This document shows positions 28,863 to 37,310 of a stretch of 59,156 nucleotides of DNA, in pieces. The notes below the pieces were generated by a model. The model was not told the origin of the DNA, ran no database searches, and saw nothing but the letters and a program-made list of their open reading frames with translations. The position numbers were made by a program, and so were the translations under genes. This DNA is from Thermoanaerobacterales bacterium (GTDB lineage Bacteria > Bacillota > Thermosediminibacteria > Thermosediminibacterales > Tepidanaerobacteraceae), in contig DUMA01000009.1 in assembly GCA_012840135.1 (NCBI GenBank), positions 1 to 59,156 of the forward strand, read 5' to 3'. Numbering within the stretch: position 1 is the stretch's first letter; every line of letters starts with the position of its first letter.

Positions 28863-28924
28863 AAAATTGTAAGCCTGAGGACAACGGCTATGTTACTCAA
28901 TATTGTTGATTGGGGAGGCCGCAA

Positions 28925-30115
28925 ATGGAGAAAGATAAAAAATTCAGGTTTGATACCATGGCCATCCATGCGGGGAGCGAAGGAAAGAATCCGGAAAACG
29001 CCCTGAATCCGCCCATATTTCAAACCTCCACCTTTACCTTCGACAGCATAGAACAGGTTGAAAAGGCCATGTCGTTTGAAAGTGACGATTACGTATATAC
29101 CAGAGGCAACAATCCCACCCTGAAGTTATTTGAAAACAGAATGGCGGCTCTGGAGGGCGGCAATGCGGCGGTAGCTTTTGCTTCTGGCATGGCTGCCATA
29201 TCCTCAACTCTTTTTTCTTTTTTAAAGCCCGGGGACAATCTGGTGGCCAGCAACTGCCTTTACGGTTCCACTTACACCGTCATCACCAGATTGATGCCGG
29301 AATACGGAGTGGATTGCAGGATAGTGGATATGACCGACATGGAGCGGCTGGAGGCAGCAATAGATAAAAATACGAGGGTCGTATATTTTGAGACACCTTC
29401 CAATCCCAGCCTTAAAATTATCGACATAAAAAAGGTGGTGGAAATAGCCGGGAAAAAAGGAACAAAGGTGATAGTAGACAATACCTTTGCCACACCCTAT
29501 TTTCAAAGACCGCTGACCATGGGAGCGGATGTGGTGGTCCACAGCGCCACGAAGTACATATCGGGGCATGGAGATGTGGTGGGAGGAGTGGCGGTTTCTA
29601 AAGATGCGGAGTACATCCACAGGCTGAAGTTCGATTATATGTGCGAACTGGGACAGGTATTGAGCCCCTTCAATGCATGGCTGCTGCTTCGCGGAATGAA
29701 GACTCTGGGTGTCAGAATGAGGCAGCATGAGAAAAATGCCCTTGAGCTGGCAAGATTTCTGGAAGGTCATCCCAGAGTAAAAAGTGTATTTTATCCGGGC
29801 CTTGAAAGTTTCAAAGGGCACGAGACTGCAAAAAAACAGATGAGCGGCTTTGGGGCAATGCTGAGCTTTGAAGTGGATGGGGGCATTGAGAAAGCAAGGA
29901 AAGTGGTAAACAGTGTGAGGTTGATCAAGCTTGCGGTGAGCCTGGGGGACTGTGAAACTTTGATAGAGCTACCGGCAGCCATGACGCACCTGGGTTACCC
30001 GAAGGAGAAGCTTTCTGAATATGATCTGACGGAGAGCATGATAAGGATATCGGTGGGGCTGGAAAACGTGGAAGACCTGATAGAGGATATAGACGGCGCA
30101 TTGAACGCCATATAG
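28925..30115 (+). CDS. Cys/Met metabolism PLP enzyme, methionine gamma-lyase-like
   Basis: 396 residues from ATG 28925 (GGGGAGG upstream; an earlier TTG overlaps this site). Fold-type I trans-sulfuration enzyme: FQTSTFTF, YTRGNNPTLKLFE, VAFASGMAAISS, SNPSLKIIDI, VDNTFATPYFQRPL and the PLP lysine in HSATKYISGHGDVVGG. Overall most like methionine gamma-lyase, but the active-site Cys of that enzyme (YGCT) is Ser here (YGSTYTVI), so cystathionine or homocysteine chemistry is possible. It follows the salvage operon and may recycle or degrade methionine. Confidence 0.85.
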   Translation: MEKDKKFRFDTMAIHAGSEGKNPENALNPPIFQTSTFTFDSIEQVEKAMSFESDDYVYTRGNNPTLKLFENRMAALEGGNAAVAFASGMAAISSTLFSFLKPGDNLVASNCLYGSTYTVITRLMPEYGVDCRIVDMTDMERLEAAIDKNTRVVYFETPSNPSLKIIDIKKVVEIAGKKGTKVIVDNTFATPYFQRPLTMGADVVVHSATKYISGHGDVVGGVAVSKDAEYIHRLKFDYMCELGQVLSPFNAWLLLRGMKTLGVRMRQHEKNALELARFLEGHPRVKSVFYPGLESFKGHETAKKQMSGFGAMLSFEVDGGIEKARKVVNSVRLIKLAVSLGDCETLIELPAAMTHLGYPKEKLSEYDLTESMIRISVGLENVEDLIEDIDGALNAI

Positions 30116-30121
30116 CGCAGA

Positions 30122-30139
30122 TCAGGGGATGTCCCCTGA
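30122..30139. repeat. REP-like perfect palindrome
   Basis: TCAGGGGA-TG-TCCCCTGA, 18 bp, same GGGGA core as the family, placed between the PLP enzyme gene and the promoter of the SpoVB-like gene. Confidence 0.7.
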
Positions 30140-30158
30140 CTCATTGGAAAATAAAATA

Positions 30159-30187
30159 TTGATGCGGGCTTTTGAATAGAATATAAT
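30159..30187 (+). promoter_or_regulatory. Sigma-A-like promoter of the SpoVB-like gene
   Basis: TTGATG (30159-30164), 17-nt spacer, TATAAT (30182-30187), 37 nt upstream of the TTG start. Confidence 0.6.
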
Positions 30188-30224
30188 AAATGGCAGAGCT
30201 TATACAGGAAAGGCGGATTTTTTA

Positions 30225-31829
30225 TTGACTGAGAAGAAGAATTCATTTTTAAAGGGCGCTTTAATTTTAACCGTGGCCGGGTTTGTCGTAAAAATCCTGG
30301 GGGCTGTTTACAGGATCCCTCTGGCTTTGATGATAAAGGATGAGGGTATGGGTCTTTATCAGATGGCCTATCCCATATATGTCACCCTTCTGTCGATATC
30401 CACCGCAGGACTGCCCACCGCCATATCCAAGATGGTGGCCGAGGATGTGGCTACTGGGCGATATAAAAACGCCTACAGGATATTCAGGGTTTCGGTGGTG
30501 GTGCTCTCGCTGGTGGGACTTTTTTTAACCCTGGTGCTGATAGCCGGGGCAGAAACTCTTTCGGTAAGATTTCTGGGAAATCCCAAAGCCCTTTATCCCA
30601 TCATAAGCATAGCACCGGCCATTTTCTTCGTTTCCATCATGTCAAGCTTCCGGGGATTCTTCCAGGGCCTGCAGGATATGACTCCATCGGCCATGTCCCA
30701 GGTGGTGGAGCAACTGGGCAGGGTCATAGCGGTTTTTGTGCTGGCCACATGGCTTCTCCCGTATGGAGTGGAATATGCTGCCGCAGGCGCAGCTTTCGGC
30801 CCGGTGGTGGGAGCTCTGGCAGGCCTCGGCATACTTATGGTCGTTTATATAAAAAGAAGGAATGATATTTTATTTAACCTGCAGAGGGATAACACAAAAG
30901 TTCTGGAAAATCCTTTTCACATAATTTACCGGCTTTTTACCTTTGCCATACCCATAACCCTGGGTGGACTCATCATACCCGTCATGAACCTGGCCGATGC
31001 CGCCATTGTCAACAGGCGGCTGCAATTTGCTGGGTTTACTGTAAAGAGGGCAACGGAGTTATACGGTCAGCTTACCGGAATGGCAGCACCTCTCATAAAT
31101 CTTCCGGCCATAGTTACCATTGCCCTTTCCGCCAGCCTGGTTCCTGCCATATCTGAGGCCGTGGCGTTGAAAAACATAAAACTTGCGGCTTTGCGGGCCG
31201 AGACCGGAGTGAGAATAAGCATAATTTTCGGGCTTCCGGCAGCCGCAGGCATGTTCGTGCTGGCAGAGCCCATATCCATGCTGCTGTACAGGAACCCCAA
31301 TGCCGGAATACCGCTGGCGGTAATGGCCTGGGGCGTTATATTCCTTTCGTTGAACCAGACCACCACCGGCATACTGCAGGGCGTGGGCAAAACACTCATC
31401 CCTGTAAGAAACCTTATGATAGGAGCTTTTGTCAAGGTAGTAATAAATTATGCGCTTACTGGAATCCCGGCCATAAACATAAAAGGTGCGGCCCTTGGAT
31501 CGGTGGTGGGCTACATGATATCATCACTTTTAAATTTTGCAGCGGTCGTCAGGTGGACCGGTCTTGCCGTCGATTTAAATTACATGATAATAAGGCCGGT
31601 TATGGCAACAATATTAATGGGCATATCCGTATATTTCGCTCACGGCGAGCTCATGAACCTGGGATTTGGTCGGGACATGGCAACTCTCTTTGCTGTAATT
31701 CTGGGTGCTATAATTTATGTATTCTTTTTGATTGTCATGGGTGGAGTCAGGAGAGATGATATCAGCATGCTTCCAGGCGGCAGGCGCATCGTCATGATTT
31801 TAAATAAATTTGGTACTTTCAGGAGGTAA
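30225..31829 (+). CDS. spoVB: SpoVB/MurJ-family lipid flippase-like membrane protein
   Basis: 534 residues, TTG start. About 14 hydrophobic segments; LGAVYRIPLALMIKDEGMGLYQMAYPIY at the N terminus (read as two blocks) and SSFRGFFQGLQDMTPSAMSQ are typical of SpoVB/YkvU proteins of the MVF family. SpoVB is needed for spore cortex, presumably moving peptidoglycan precursors across the membrane. Gene order spoVT-spoVB-mazG agrees with Bacillus except for the metabolic genes inserted between. Confidence 0.88.
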   Translation: MTEKKNSFLKGALILTVAGFVVKILGAVYRIPLALMIKDEGMGLYQMAYPIYVTLLSISTAGLPTAISKMVAEDVATGRYKNAYRIFRVSVVVLSLVGLFLTLVLIAGAETLSVRFLGNPKALYPIISIAPAIFFVSIMSSFRGFFQGLQDMTPSAMSQVVEQLGRVIAVFVLATWLLPYGVEYAAAGAAFGPVVGALAGLGILMVVYIKRRNDILFNLQRDNTKVLENPFHIIYRLFTFAIPITLGGLIIPVMNLADAAIVNRRLQFAGFTVKRATELYGQLTGMAAPLINLPAIVTIALSASLVPAISEAVALKNIKLAALRAETGVRISIIFGLPAAAGMFVLAEPISMLLYRNPNAGIPLAVMAWGVIFLSLNQTTTGILQGVGKTLIPVRNLMIGAFVKVVINYALTGIPAINIKGAALGSVVGYMISSLLNFAAVVRWTGLAVDLNYMIIRPVMATILMGISVYFAHGELMNLGFGRDMATLFAVILGAIIYVFFLIVMGGVRRDDISMLPGGRRIVMILNKFGTFRR

Positions 31830-31835
31830 GTCCCG

Positions 31836-32978
31836 ATGGCAAGATTCTGCATGCAGGACCTTATAGATATCATGGCAAGACTCAGGGGAGAAAATGGCTG
31901 TCCCTGGGACAAGGCCCAGACCCATGAGTCGTTGAAACCTTATGTACTCGAAGAAGCCTATGAGGTAATCGATGCCATAGACAGAAAAAATAGAGAGGAT
32001 ATCATTGAAGAACTGGGCGATCTCCTCCTTCAGATAGTGTTTCACAGCCGGCTGGCCCAGGAGCGGGGAGATTTTGACATGGGGGATGTAATAGACGGAA
32101 TATGTGAGAAGATGATCCGCAGGCACCCCCATATCTTTGGCGATATAAAGGTGGAAAGCGCCGGCGAGGTTTTGAAAAACTGGGAGGACATAAAGCGGGA
32201 GGAAAAGGATGTAAAGACTCAGACTCAGAGCATGAAAAGCCTGCCTAAAAACCTGCCAGCGCTGATGCTGGCTTTCAAGGTGCAGGAAAAAGCAGCCAGG
32301 GTTGGATTTGACTGGGACAATGTGGAAGATGCTATGAAAAAGGTCGCCGAGGAAATGGAGGAGTTGAAGGAGGTATATAAAGGTAAAAATGGTGATAAAA
32401 TAAGAGAAGAAATGGGAGACCTGCTGTTTGCCGCAGTAAATGTGGCAAGGTTTCTTGAGGTCAATCCCGAACTGGCTCTTAGAGAGGCTACAAGGAAATT
32501 TATACGCAGATTTGATTATGTCGAACAGGCTGCAGCAAAATTAGACAGGAATCTACAAGAAATGACCCTGGAAGAGATGGATAATTTGTGGGAAGAAGGG
32601 AAAAAATATGAAAAAAAGTTTTATTTTTCCTGTGTACAAGAAGGATTTTCGGATTCTATGGAGAATAGTCCTATAGTAAAAATCATCAAGGAGGGAAATT
32701 TAGTGAACAAAGCAGATCTAATATCCATTATGGCCGAAAAAAGCGGTTTGACCAAAAAAGATTCCGAAAAAGCATTGAACGCTTTTGTCGAAGCAGTAGA
32801 GGAAGCTCTTGCAAAGAGGGACAAGGTCCAGTTAGTAGGTTTCGGTACTTTTGAGGTTAGAGAAAGAAGTGCAAGAAAAGGTCGCAATCCCCAGACGGGC
32901 GAGGAAATAGACATTCCAGCCGCTAGTATGCCGGCGTTTAAAGCAGGAAAAGCCTTAAAAGACAGCATTAATAAATAA
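31836..32978 (+). CDS. mazG: MazG nucleotide pyrophosphohydrolase reading through into HU
   Basis: The frame encodes 380 residues. Residues 1-258 are a tandem MazG protein ([47 protein letters not shown], then [11 protein letters not shown] and [16 protein letters not shown]), whose usual length is 255-270. No stop follows; about 30 residues of unrelated linker lead in frame into complete HU. Adding one A to the A6 run near 32601 would restore a TGA at the expected MazG end. ATG 31836 is preceded by AGGAGGT inside the end of spoVB. MazG hydrolyses NTPs to NMPs. Confidence 0.88.
   Translation: MARFCMQDLIDIMARLRGENGCPWDKAQTHESLKPYVLEEAYEVIDAIDRKNREDIIEELGDLLLQIVFHSRLAQERGDFDMGDVIDGICEKMIRRHPHIFGDIKVESAGEVLKNWEDIKREEKDVKTQTQSMKSLPKNLPALMLAFKVQEKAARVGFDWDNVEDAMKKVAEEMEELKEVYKGKNGDKIREEMGDLLFAAVNVARFLEVNPELALREATRKFIRRFDYVEQAAAKLDRNLQEMTLEEMDNLWEEGKKYEKKFYFSCVQEGFSDSMENSPIVKIIKEGNLVNKADLISIMAEKSGLTKKDSEKALNAFVEAVEEALAKRDKVQLVGFGTFEVRERSARKGRNPQTGEEIDIPAASMPAFKAGKALKDSINK
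32703..32978 (+). CDS. hup: DNA-binding protein HU, own start inside the mazG frame
   Basis: From GTG 32703, which lies 8 nt after AAGGAGG, 91 residues match HU over its whole length: [40 protein letters not shown] and the C-terminal [16 protein letters not shown] is a small dimeric nucleoid protein. The dedicated ribosome site says free HU is made; whether the MazG-HU read-through product also exists is open. A strong terminator follows at 33000. Confidence 0.93.
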   Translation: MNKADLISIMAEKSGLTKKDSEKALNAFVEAVEEALAKRDKVQLVGFGTFEVRERSARKGRNPQTGEEIDIPAASMPAFKAGKALKDSINK

Positions 32979-32999
32979 ATGAATCTGGTAACATTTAAG

Positions 33000-33025
33000 A
33001 CAGGTCCGCAGGACCTGTTTTTTTT
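33000..33025 (+). terminator. Terminator after hup
   Basis: ACAGGTCC-GCA-GGACCTGT stem followed by eight T. Confidence 0.92.
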
Positions 33026-33193
33026 ATTAATTCGACTTTTTAATTCGACTTTTTGCGCGGAATTTTTTATGAGATAGTATACCATAATAAAAGTAGAAAC
33101 TTTCATATGTGTCGGGAGCCTTGTGACATATCGTAAATTCCACCGGATGATCGAGCGACTTTGAAATAAAAAGAAAACAGGAGGATCATAAGC

Positions 33194-34174
33194 ATGATGA
33201 ATCGTTGCAGGTATATTGTGATGATATTGCTGGCATTGATGCTGATGTCGATAATTACAGGGTGTGCCGTAATGCGAAAAGGCCCCGCAAGAAAACCCGC
33301 ACTGCCGAAAATCCCTGACAAGATAAGCCGCGGCGCAGGAGTAGAGCCCAGCCTTGTGGTGTACGACATACAGACGAAATCCACCAGGAAAATGAACCTT
33401 GAGGATTATGTGGCCGGGGTCGTGGCGGGGGAAATGGAAAATTACTGGCCTGTGGAAGCCCTGGCGGCTCAAGCCATCCTGGCACGCACCTATGTTCTTG
33501 AATTCATTGCCGACAAAGGCGGATCCAAATACGCCAATGCCGACATATCCACCGATTTCGAAGAGGCCCAGGCATGGAATCCGGGCAATATAAACGAAAA
33601 CATCAAAAAGGCCGTCTCAATGACGAGGGGCAAGGTGGCCACGTACCAAGGCAAATACATCAAAGCATGGTTTCATTCCCACGCAGGAGGCATCACCGCC
33701 ACGGCCAAAGAAGGGCTGAATTTTAAGGAAGCAGAGCCTCCGTATATAAAGGTGGTAAAATCTCCCGATGCCAACGCGGGACCCGCCGGCAAAAGGATCT
33801 GGTCGGCCACTTTTACCAAGAGTGAACTGGCGACCGCACTGAAGAGCATTTCAGGGCAGGATCCGGGCTCCATAGACAGCGTAAGAATTGTCGCCAGAGG
33901 ACCTTCGGGGAGGGCCACCCGGATTAAAATAGGCAATGCTACGGTGAGCGCTCCGGATCTAAGAATTGCTCTGGGGAGTATGAAAATGAAATCCACCCTG
34001 CTTACAAGCCTTAGGGTGGAAGGCGATAAGGTTATTATGGCCGGGAAGGGTTTCGGGCACGGCGTGGGCCTTTCCCAGTGGGGCGCCAATGTAATGGCAA
34101 AACAGGGCAAATCCCCGGAAGATATTATAAGGTATTACTTCAAAGATGTGAATGTAGTAAAACTTTGGAAATAA
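33194..34174 (+). CDS. SpoIID/LytB-domain lipoprotein
   Basis: 326 residues, ATG start 9 nt after AGGAGG. A lipoprotein signal peptide ends in ITGC. The SpoIID domain spans most of the rest: NLEDYVAGVVAGEMENYWPVE, the catalytic-type E in VAGEM, LAAQAILARTYVL, AWFHSHAGGITATAKE and GFGHGVGLSQWGANVMAKQG. SpoIID is a lytic transglycosylase that strips stem-peptide-free glycan during engulfment; this lipoprotein paralogue may act in vegetative or spore walls. It follows hup directly but is separated by a terminator. Confidence 0.88.
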   Translation: MMNRCRYIVMILLALMLMSIITGCAVMRKGPARKPALPKIPDKISRGAGVEPSLVVYDIQTKSTRKMNLEDYVAGVVAGEMENYWPVEALAAQAILARTYVLEFIADKGGSKYANADISTDFEEAQAWNPGNINENIKKAVSMTRGKVATYQGKYIKAWFHSHAGGITATAKEGLNFKEAEPPYIKVVKSPDANAGPAGKRIWSATFTKSELATALKSISGQDPGSIDSVRIVARGPSGRATRIKIGNATVSAPDLRIALGSMKMKSTLLTSLRVEGDKVIMAGKGFGHGVGLSQWGANVMAKQGKSPEDIIRYYFKDVNVVKLWK

Positions 34175-34237
34175 GTTGATATTTATAATATGTAACATCC
34201 TTGTCAATAAATGTATCTATTTACTAATGAGTCAAAG

Positions 34238-34272
34238 GGATGAGTAAAAGGTTTTTAACTCATCCGTTTTTT
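34238..34272 (+). terminator. Terminator after the SpoIID-like gene
   Basis: GGATGAGT (34238-34245) and ACTCATCC (34258-34265) pair; GTTTTTT follows. Confidence 0.88.
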
Positions 34273-34298
34273 GATGAATTCTTAAAGGTATCGAGGGG

Positions 34299-35501
34299 AT
34301 GAAAAAACCTAGAGATACTTTCCTTTCCGAGATTGTGGCTGCACTGTCGCTCATGATGGATTTTAGTGAAAATCGAAAATTATATCATGCTTGGCGGGTA
34401 GCAATTCTATCAGAAAAGCTTTCACAAAAATTATTTCCAAACTATAGAACGGAAATGTTTTATGCTGGTCTTCTCCACGACATTGGCGCCATATCCTTAC
34501 CGTATCATATAGTTCATTATGAAAAAATTGAAAAACCTTGCAAAAGTTCTATTTTGTTTAATCATCCTCAAAAAAGTGCAAATATAGTAAAAAACCTAGG
34601 TTTTCTTTTTTTAGCATCGGATATAATCCTAGATCATCATGAGCGATGGGATGGTAGCGGTTATCCTCGAGGTATTTCAGGGAATGACATAACTTTAGGG
34701 GGGCAGATTCTTCGAATAAGTGATACTGTTGATGTTCTCCTTAGGGATAATTTTACAAGCCTAGGAAACATCAAGAAAAAACTTTTACTCCAGCGAGGAA
34801 AGGAGTTTTCTGATAAGATTTATGAAGCTATGGAAGTAACTCTTGATGAAAATGATTTTTTTGATAATATTATATCTGAAGAAAGCATTTCTCAAATAGT
34901 GTTAAAAATCATGAAAAATTTAACGCCGCCTAATATGGTTCCCTTTGAAAGTGAAATGGATGAAATTGTAAAAGTATTTGCAGATGTGATAGATGCAAAA
35001 CATAATTATACAGCCGGACATTCTAAAAGAGTGGCAATTTATACATATAACATTGCTAAGGCATTAGGTATTCCAGAAGAACAAGCAAAAAAGTTAAAAG
35101 TAGCAGGCTATTTGCACGACGCTGGAAAGGTGGCTATTCCAAGAGCTATATTAGATAAGCCAGGACGTCTTACCATGGATGAATATAAGCTAATAAAAAA
35201 TCATCCTGTTTTCACTATGGAAATAATGAGTATGATACATTGTTTAAAAGACATGGTAATTATAGCTGGAAGTCATCATGAACGCTATGATGGCATGGGT
35301 TATCCGGGGAGATTGTCGAGAGATACAATTCCACTTGGAGGAAGAATAATGGCAATTGCTGATGCTTACGATGCTATGACATCTGAAAGGCCTTACCAAA
35401 ATAAAAGGAATTCTGTAGAAGCAAAAGACATATTAATAAAAAATTCAAGAAGCCAATTCGATCCAGAAATAGTAAAAGTAGCTGTTAAGGTATTGTCATG
35501 A
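34299..35501 (+). CDS. Tandem HD-GYP domain protein
   Basis: 400 residues with two HD-GYP modules. The first (1-185) carries LLHDIGAISLP and HHERWDGSGYP; the second (210-400) has GHSKRVAIYTYNIAKALGI, YLHDAGKVAIP, HHERYDGMGYP and ADAYDAMTSERPY. HD-GYP domains hydrolyse c-di-GMP; both modules keep the HD and GYP motifs. No sensory or membrane segment is present. Base use is AT-richer than the neighbours, and the gene interrupts the conserved sporulation order, suggesting insertion. The ribosome site is weak. Confidence 0.88.
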   Translation: MKKPRDTFLSEIVAALSLMMDFSENRKLYHAWRVAILSEKLSQKLFPNYRTEMFYAGLLHDIGAISLPYHIVHYEKIEKPCKSSILFNHPQKSANIVKNLGFLFLASDIILDHHERWDGSGYPRGISGNDITLGGQILRISDTVDVLLRDNFTSLGNIKKKLLLQRGKEFSDKIYEAMEVTLDENDFFDNIISEESISQIVLKIMKNLTPPNMVPFESEMDEIVKVFADVIDAKHNYTAGHSKRVAIYTYNIAKALGIPEEQAKKLKVAGYLHDAGKVAIPRAILDKPGRLTMDEYKLIKNHPVFTMEIMSMIHCLKDMVIIAGSHHERYDGMGYPGRLSRDTIPLGGRIMAIADAYDAMTSERPYQNKRNSVEAKDILIKNSRSQFDPEIVKVAVKVLS

Positions 35502-35532
35502 TAGGTTTTTTATAACCCATCAAGCCGCACAG

Positions 35533-35557
35533 TAAAGCAATGGCTTTATTTTTTTTT
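35533..35557 (+). terminator. Terminator after the HD-GYP gene
   Basis: TAAAGC-AATG-GCTTTA followed by nine T; short but well placed. Confidence 0.7.
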
Positions 35558-35752
35558 ACTGACTCTTTTTCTCCTTTCGGAGCGTTTTATGCTCTGCTTT
35601 ATTTTTAATTTTTTTTGATATATTTAATGATACTCAAAAAATAGACATTTAACTGTTTAAAGATATGCATATTGCATAATAATTTTATTTGCAATAAGCA
35701 ATCATTTATTGTAAAATTATTTATATTTAATGACTTTAAGGGAGTGAATTGG

Positions 35753-35920
35753 ATGACAGAACAACAAAAACTAGAGATAGCCAAAAAAATACTGAACAAT
35801 GCCGCCGAGATAAACATAAGTAAAAGTTTGCTGCTCAAAATAAGCCAAAAGACCGATGAATACATCGCAAAATACTTCTGCAGCCGTATGAAGGAAAGAG
35901 CAAAGAAAAATATTTGTTAA
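35753..35920 (+). CDS. Spo0E-like aspartyl-phosphate phosphatase
   Basis: 55 residues from ATG 35753, preceded by AAGGGAG; an upstream in-frame extension is AT-rich non-coding. The central SLLLKISQKTDEYIAKYF follows the Spo0E-family pattern (SQxLDxxIxxY), with SQKTD in place of SQELD. Spo0E proteins dephosphorylate Spo0A~P and delay sporulation. Location between two c-di-GMP genes hints at a checkpoint role. The loss of L before D keeps this at moderate confidence. Confidence 0.65.
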   Translation: MTEQQKLEIAKKILNNAAEINISKSLLLKISQKTDEYIAKYFCSRMKERAKKNIC

Positions 35921-35944
35921 AAAAACTACATGCACAAATAAATA

Positions 35945-35973
35945 TTGTCAAAAATATGCCAGTAAGATATAAT
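35945..35973 (+). promoter_or_regulatory. Sigma-A promoter of the diguanylate cyclase gene
   Basis: TTGTCA (35945-35950), 17-nt spacer, TATAAT (35968-35973), 53 nt before the ATG at 36026. Confidence 0.72.
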
Positions 35974-36025
35974 TTTTACAAATTTATATAAGTTTATGGT
36001 AAAATTAGAGATAAGGGGTTTTTTT

Positions 36026-36907
36026 ATGAGGGGAGTGCCTATAGGGTATGTATTTAAAAAAATATCTTTGAAGTTTTAGTTAGCAATTGTAATATCGCTG
36101 ATCGTTCCGATAATCAGGGAAATTTATTTCCCGTATTTTTTTATAGACGAAGTATGGAACCTCTATCTCATACCCGTGGCCATCCTGGCTTATTATGACG
36201 GTCTCAGGGGAGCTTTAATTGCAATGATACCGTGCTGCATGATATTTCTCGCTATAGAGTTTAAAAGCATGTTAATTGAAAAGAGACCGCTTATGGATAC
36301 GGGTCAGGCTTTTTCCTTCATGCTTATAATAGCAGGGATTTCTTTATTGATAGGAAATCTTACTGAAAAATTACATGAAAAAGAGAAGAAATTAGAGGAA
36401 TTAAACTTATCACTGGCAGAGTTGATTGTGGTGGATCCGTTGACGGGGCTTTATAACAGAAGATACCTTGAGATGCGCATTGAAAGCGAGATAAAGCGGG
36501 CAAAGAGAAAAGGGTACTCCGTGTCCTTTCTGATGATAGATGGAGATAATTTTAAGCAAATAAATGATACATTCGGTCACCCCGAGGGGGATAGAGCTTT
36601 AAAACAAATTGCCGACAAACTCAAATCCCTCGTGAGGGATGAAGATATAGTCGCGCGCTACGGTGGCGATGAATTTTGTGTGCTTTTGCCCGATGCGGAT
36701 AAAAAAGTGGCTATGGATGTGGCAAAGCGGATGTGTCAGGCATCTAATGATGCAAAACTTTCTATTTCCGTGGGGTACGCCAGCTATCCCGAGGATGCGG
36801 AAACCAGTGATGAATTGATAGAGGCGGCGGACAAAGCCCTTCTCGAGGCTAAAAGACAGGGGAAAAGCAAGGCTGTTTGCTACAACCCGGCGGAAAATAC
36901 GACTTAA
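36026..36907 (+). pseudogene. Membrane diguanylate cyclase with an in-frame amber stop
   Basis: From ATG 36026 (AAGGGG upstream) the frame reads MRGVPIGYVFKKISLKF, then TAG (36077-36079), then continues LAIVISLIVPIIREIYFPYF without further stops to 36907. The N-terminal part would have several membrane helices; the GGDEF domain is intact (DPLTGLYNRRYL, RYGGDEFCVLL, I-site RDED five residues before GGDEF). A CAG-to-TAG change would explain the stop. Reinitiation at GTG 36176 could still give a 243-residue cyclase with two membrane helices, so activity may survive. Confidence 0.75.
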
Positions 36908-36938
36908 ACCGGGTTATGACAGCTCTCATAAAATAAAG

Positions 36939-36988
36939 CCCTCCCGAATATATTTTTTAATGGAAAATATATGAAGGGAGGGTTTTTT
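36939..36988 (+). terminator. Terminator overlapping the yabP ribosome site
   Basis: CCCTCCC (36939-36945) pairs with GGGAGGG (36976-36982), with an inner ATATATTTT/AAAATATAT stem; six T follow, then the yabP GTG. The 3' arm is the yabP Shine-Dalgarno sequence. Confidence 0.85.
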
Positions 36989-37270
36989 GTGGAAGATAAA
37001 GCCGCAAAGCAGCATAAAGTAACCCTTACGGGCAGAGAGATGTTGGATGTGAGCGGAATAATAAATGTAGAAAAATTTACCGATGAAAATGTGGTTCTGG
37101 AAACAGAGCAGGGCATTCTTGATATAAAAGGGGAAAAGATGCATATGAAACAGTTAAATCTGGATGGAGGGCTGATCATTGTAGAGGGTCATATAAAATC
37201 CCTGACTTACTCCGAAGGTACTTTTTCAAAAGATAAGAAAAAAGGGTTGCTGAGGAGCATTTTTAAATGA
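36989..37270 (+). CDS. yabP: Sporulation protein YabP
   Basis: 93 residues. The GTG start lies 6 nt after AAGGGAGGG. KQHKVTLTGREMLDVSGI, VVLETEQGILDIKGEKMHMKQL and LDGGLIIVEGHIKSLTY match YabP/YqfC, a spore envelope protein of the mother cell. Its ribosome site is buried in the terminator hairpin of the cyclase gene. The S4-domain gene rqcP (yabO), normally just before yabP in Firmicutes, is not here. Confidence 0.93.
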   Translation: MEDKAAKQHKVTLTGREMLDVSGIINVEKFTDENVVLETEQGILDIKGEKMHMKQLNLDGGLIIVEGHIKSLTYSEGTFSKDKKKGLLRSIFK

Positions 37271-37310
37271 GCCGATTTTTGCAGATGCTTTTTTAAAGGG
37301 GGTGCGGAGT

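Noticed and set aside
36077-36079. TAG read as pyrrolysine in the cyclase
   Set aside because: The codon is in a membrane helix of a signalling protein, not a methylamine methyltransferase; a nonsense mutation is simpler.
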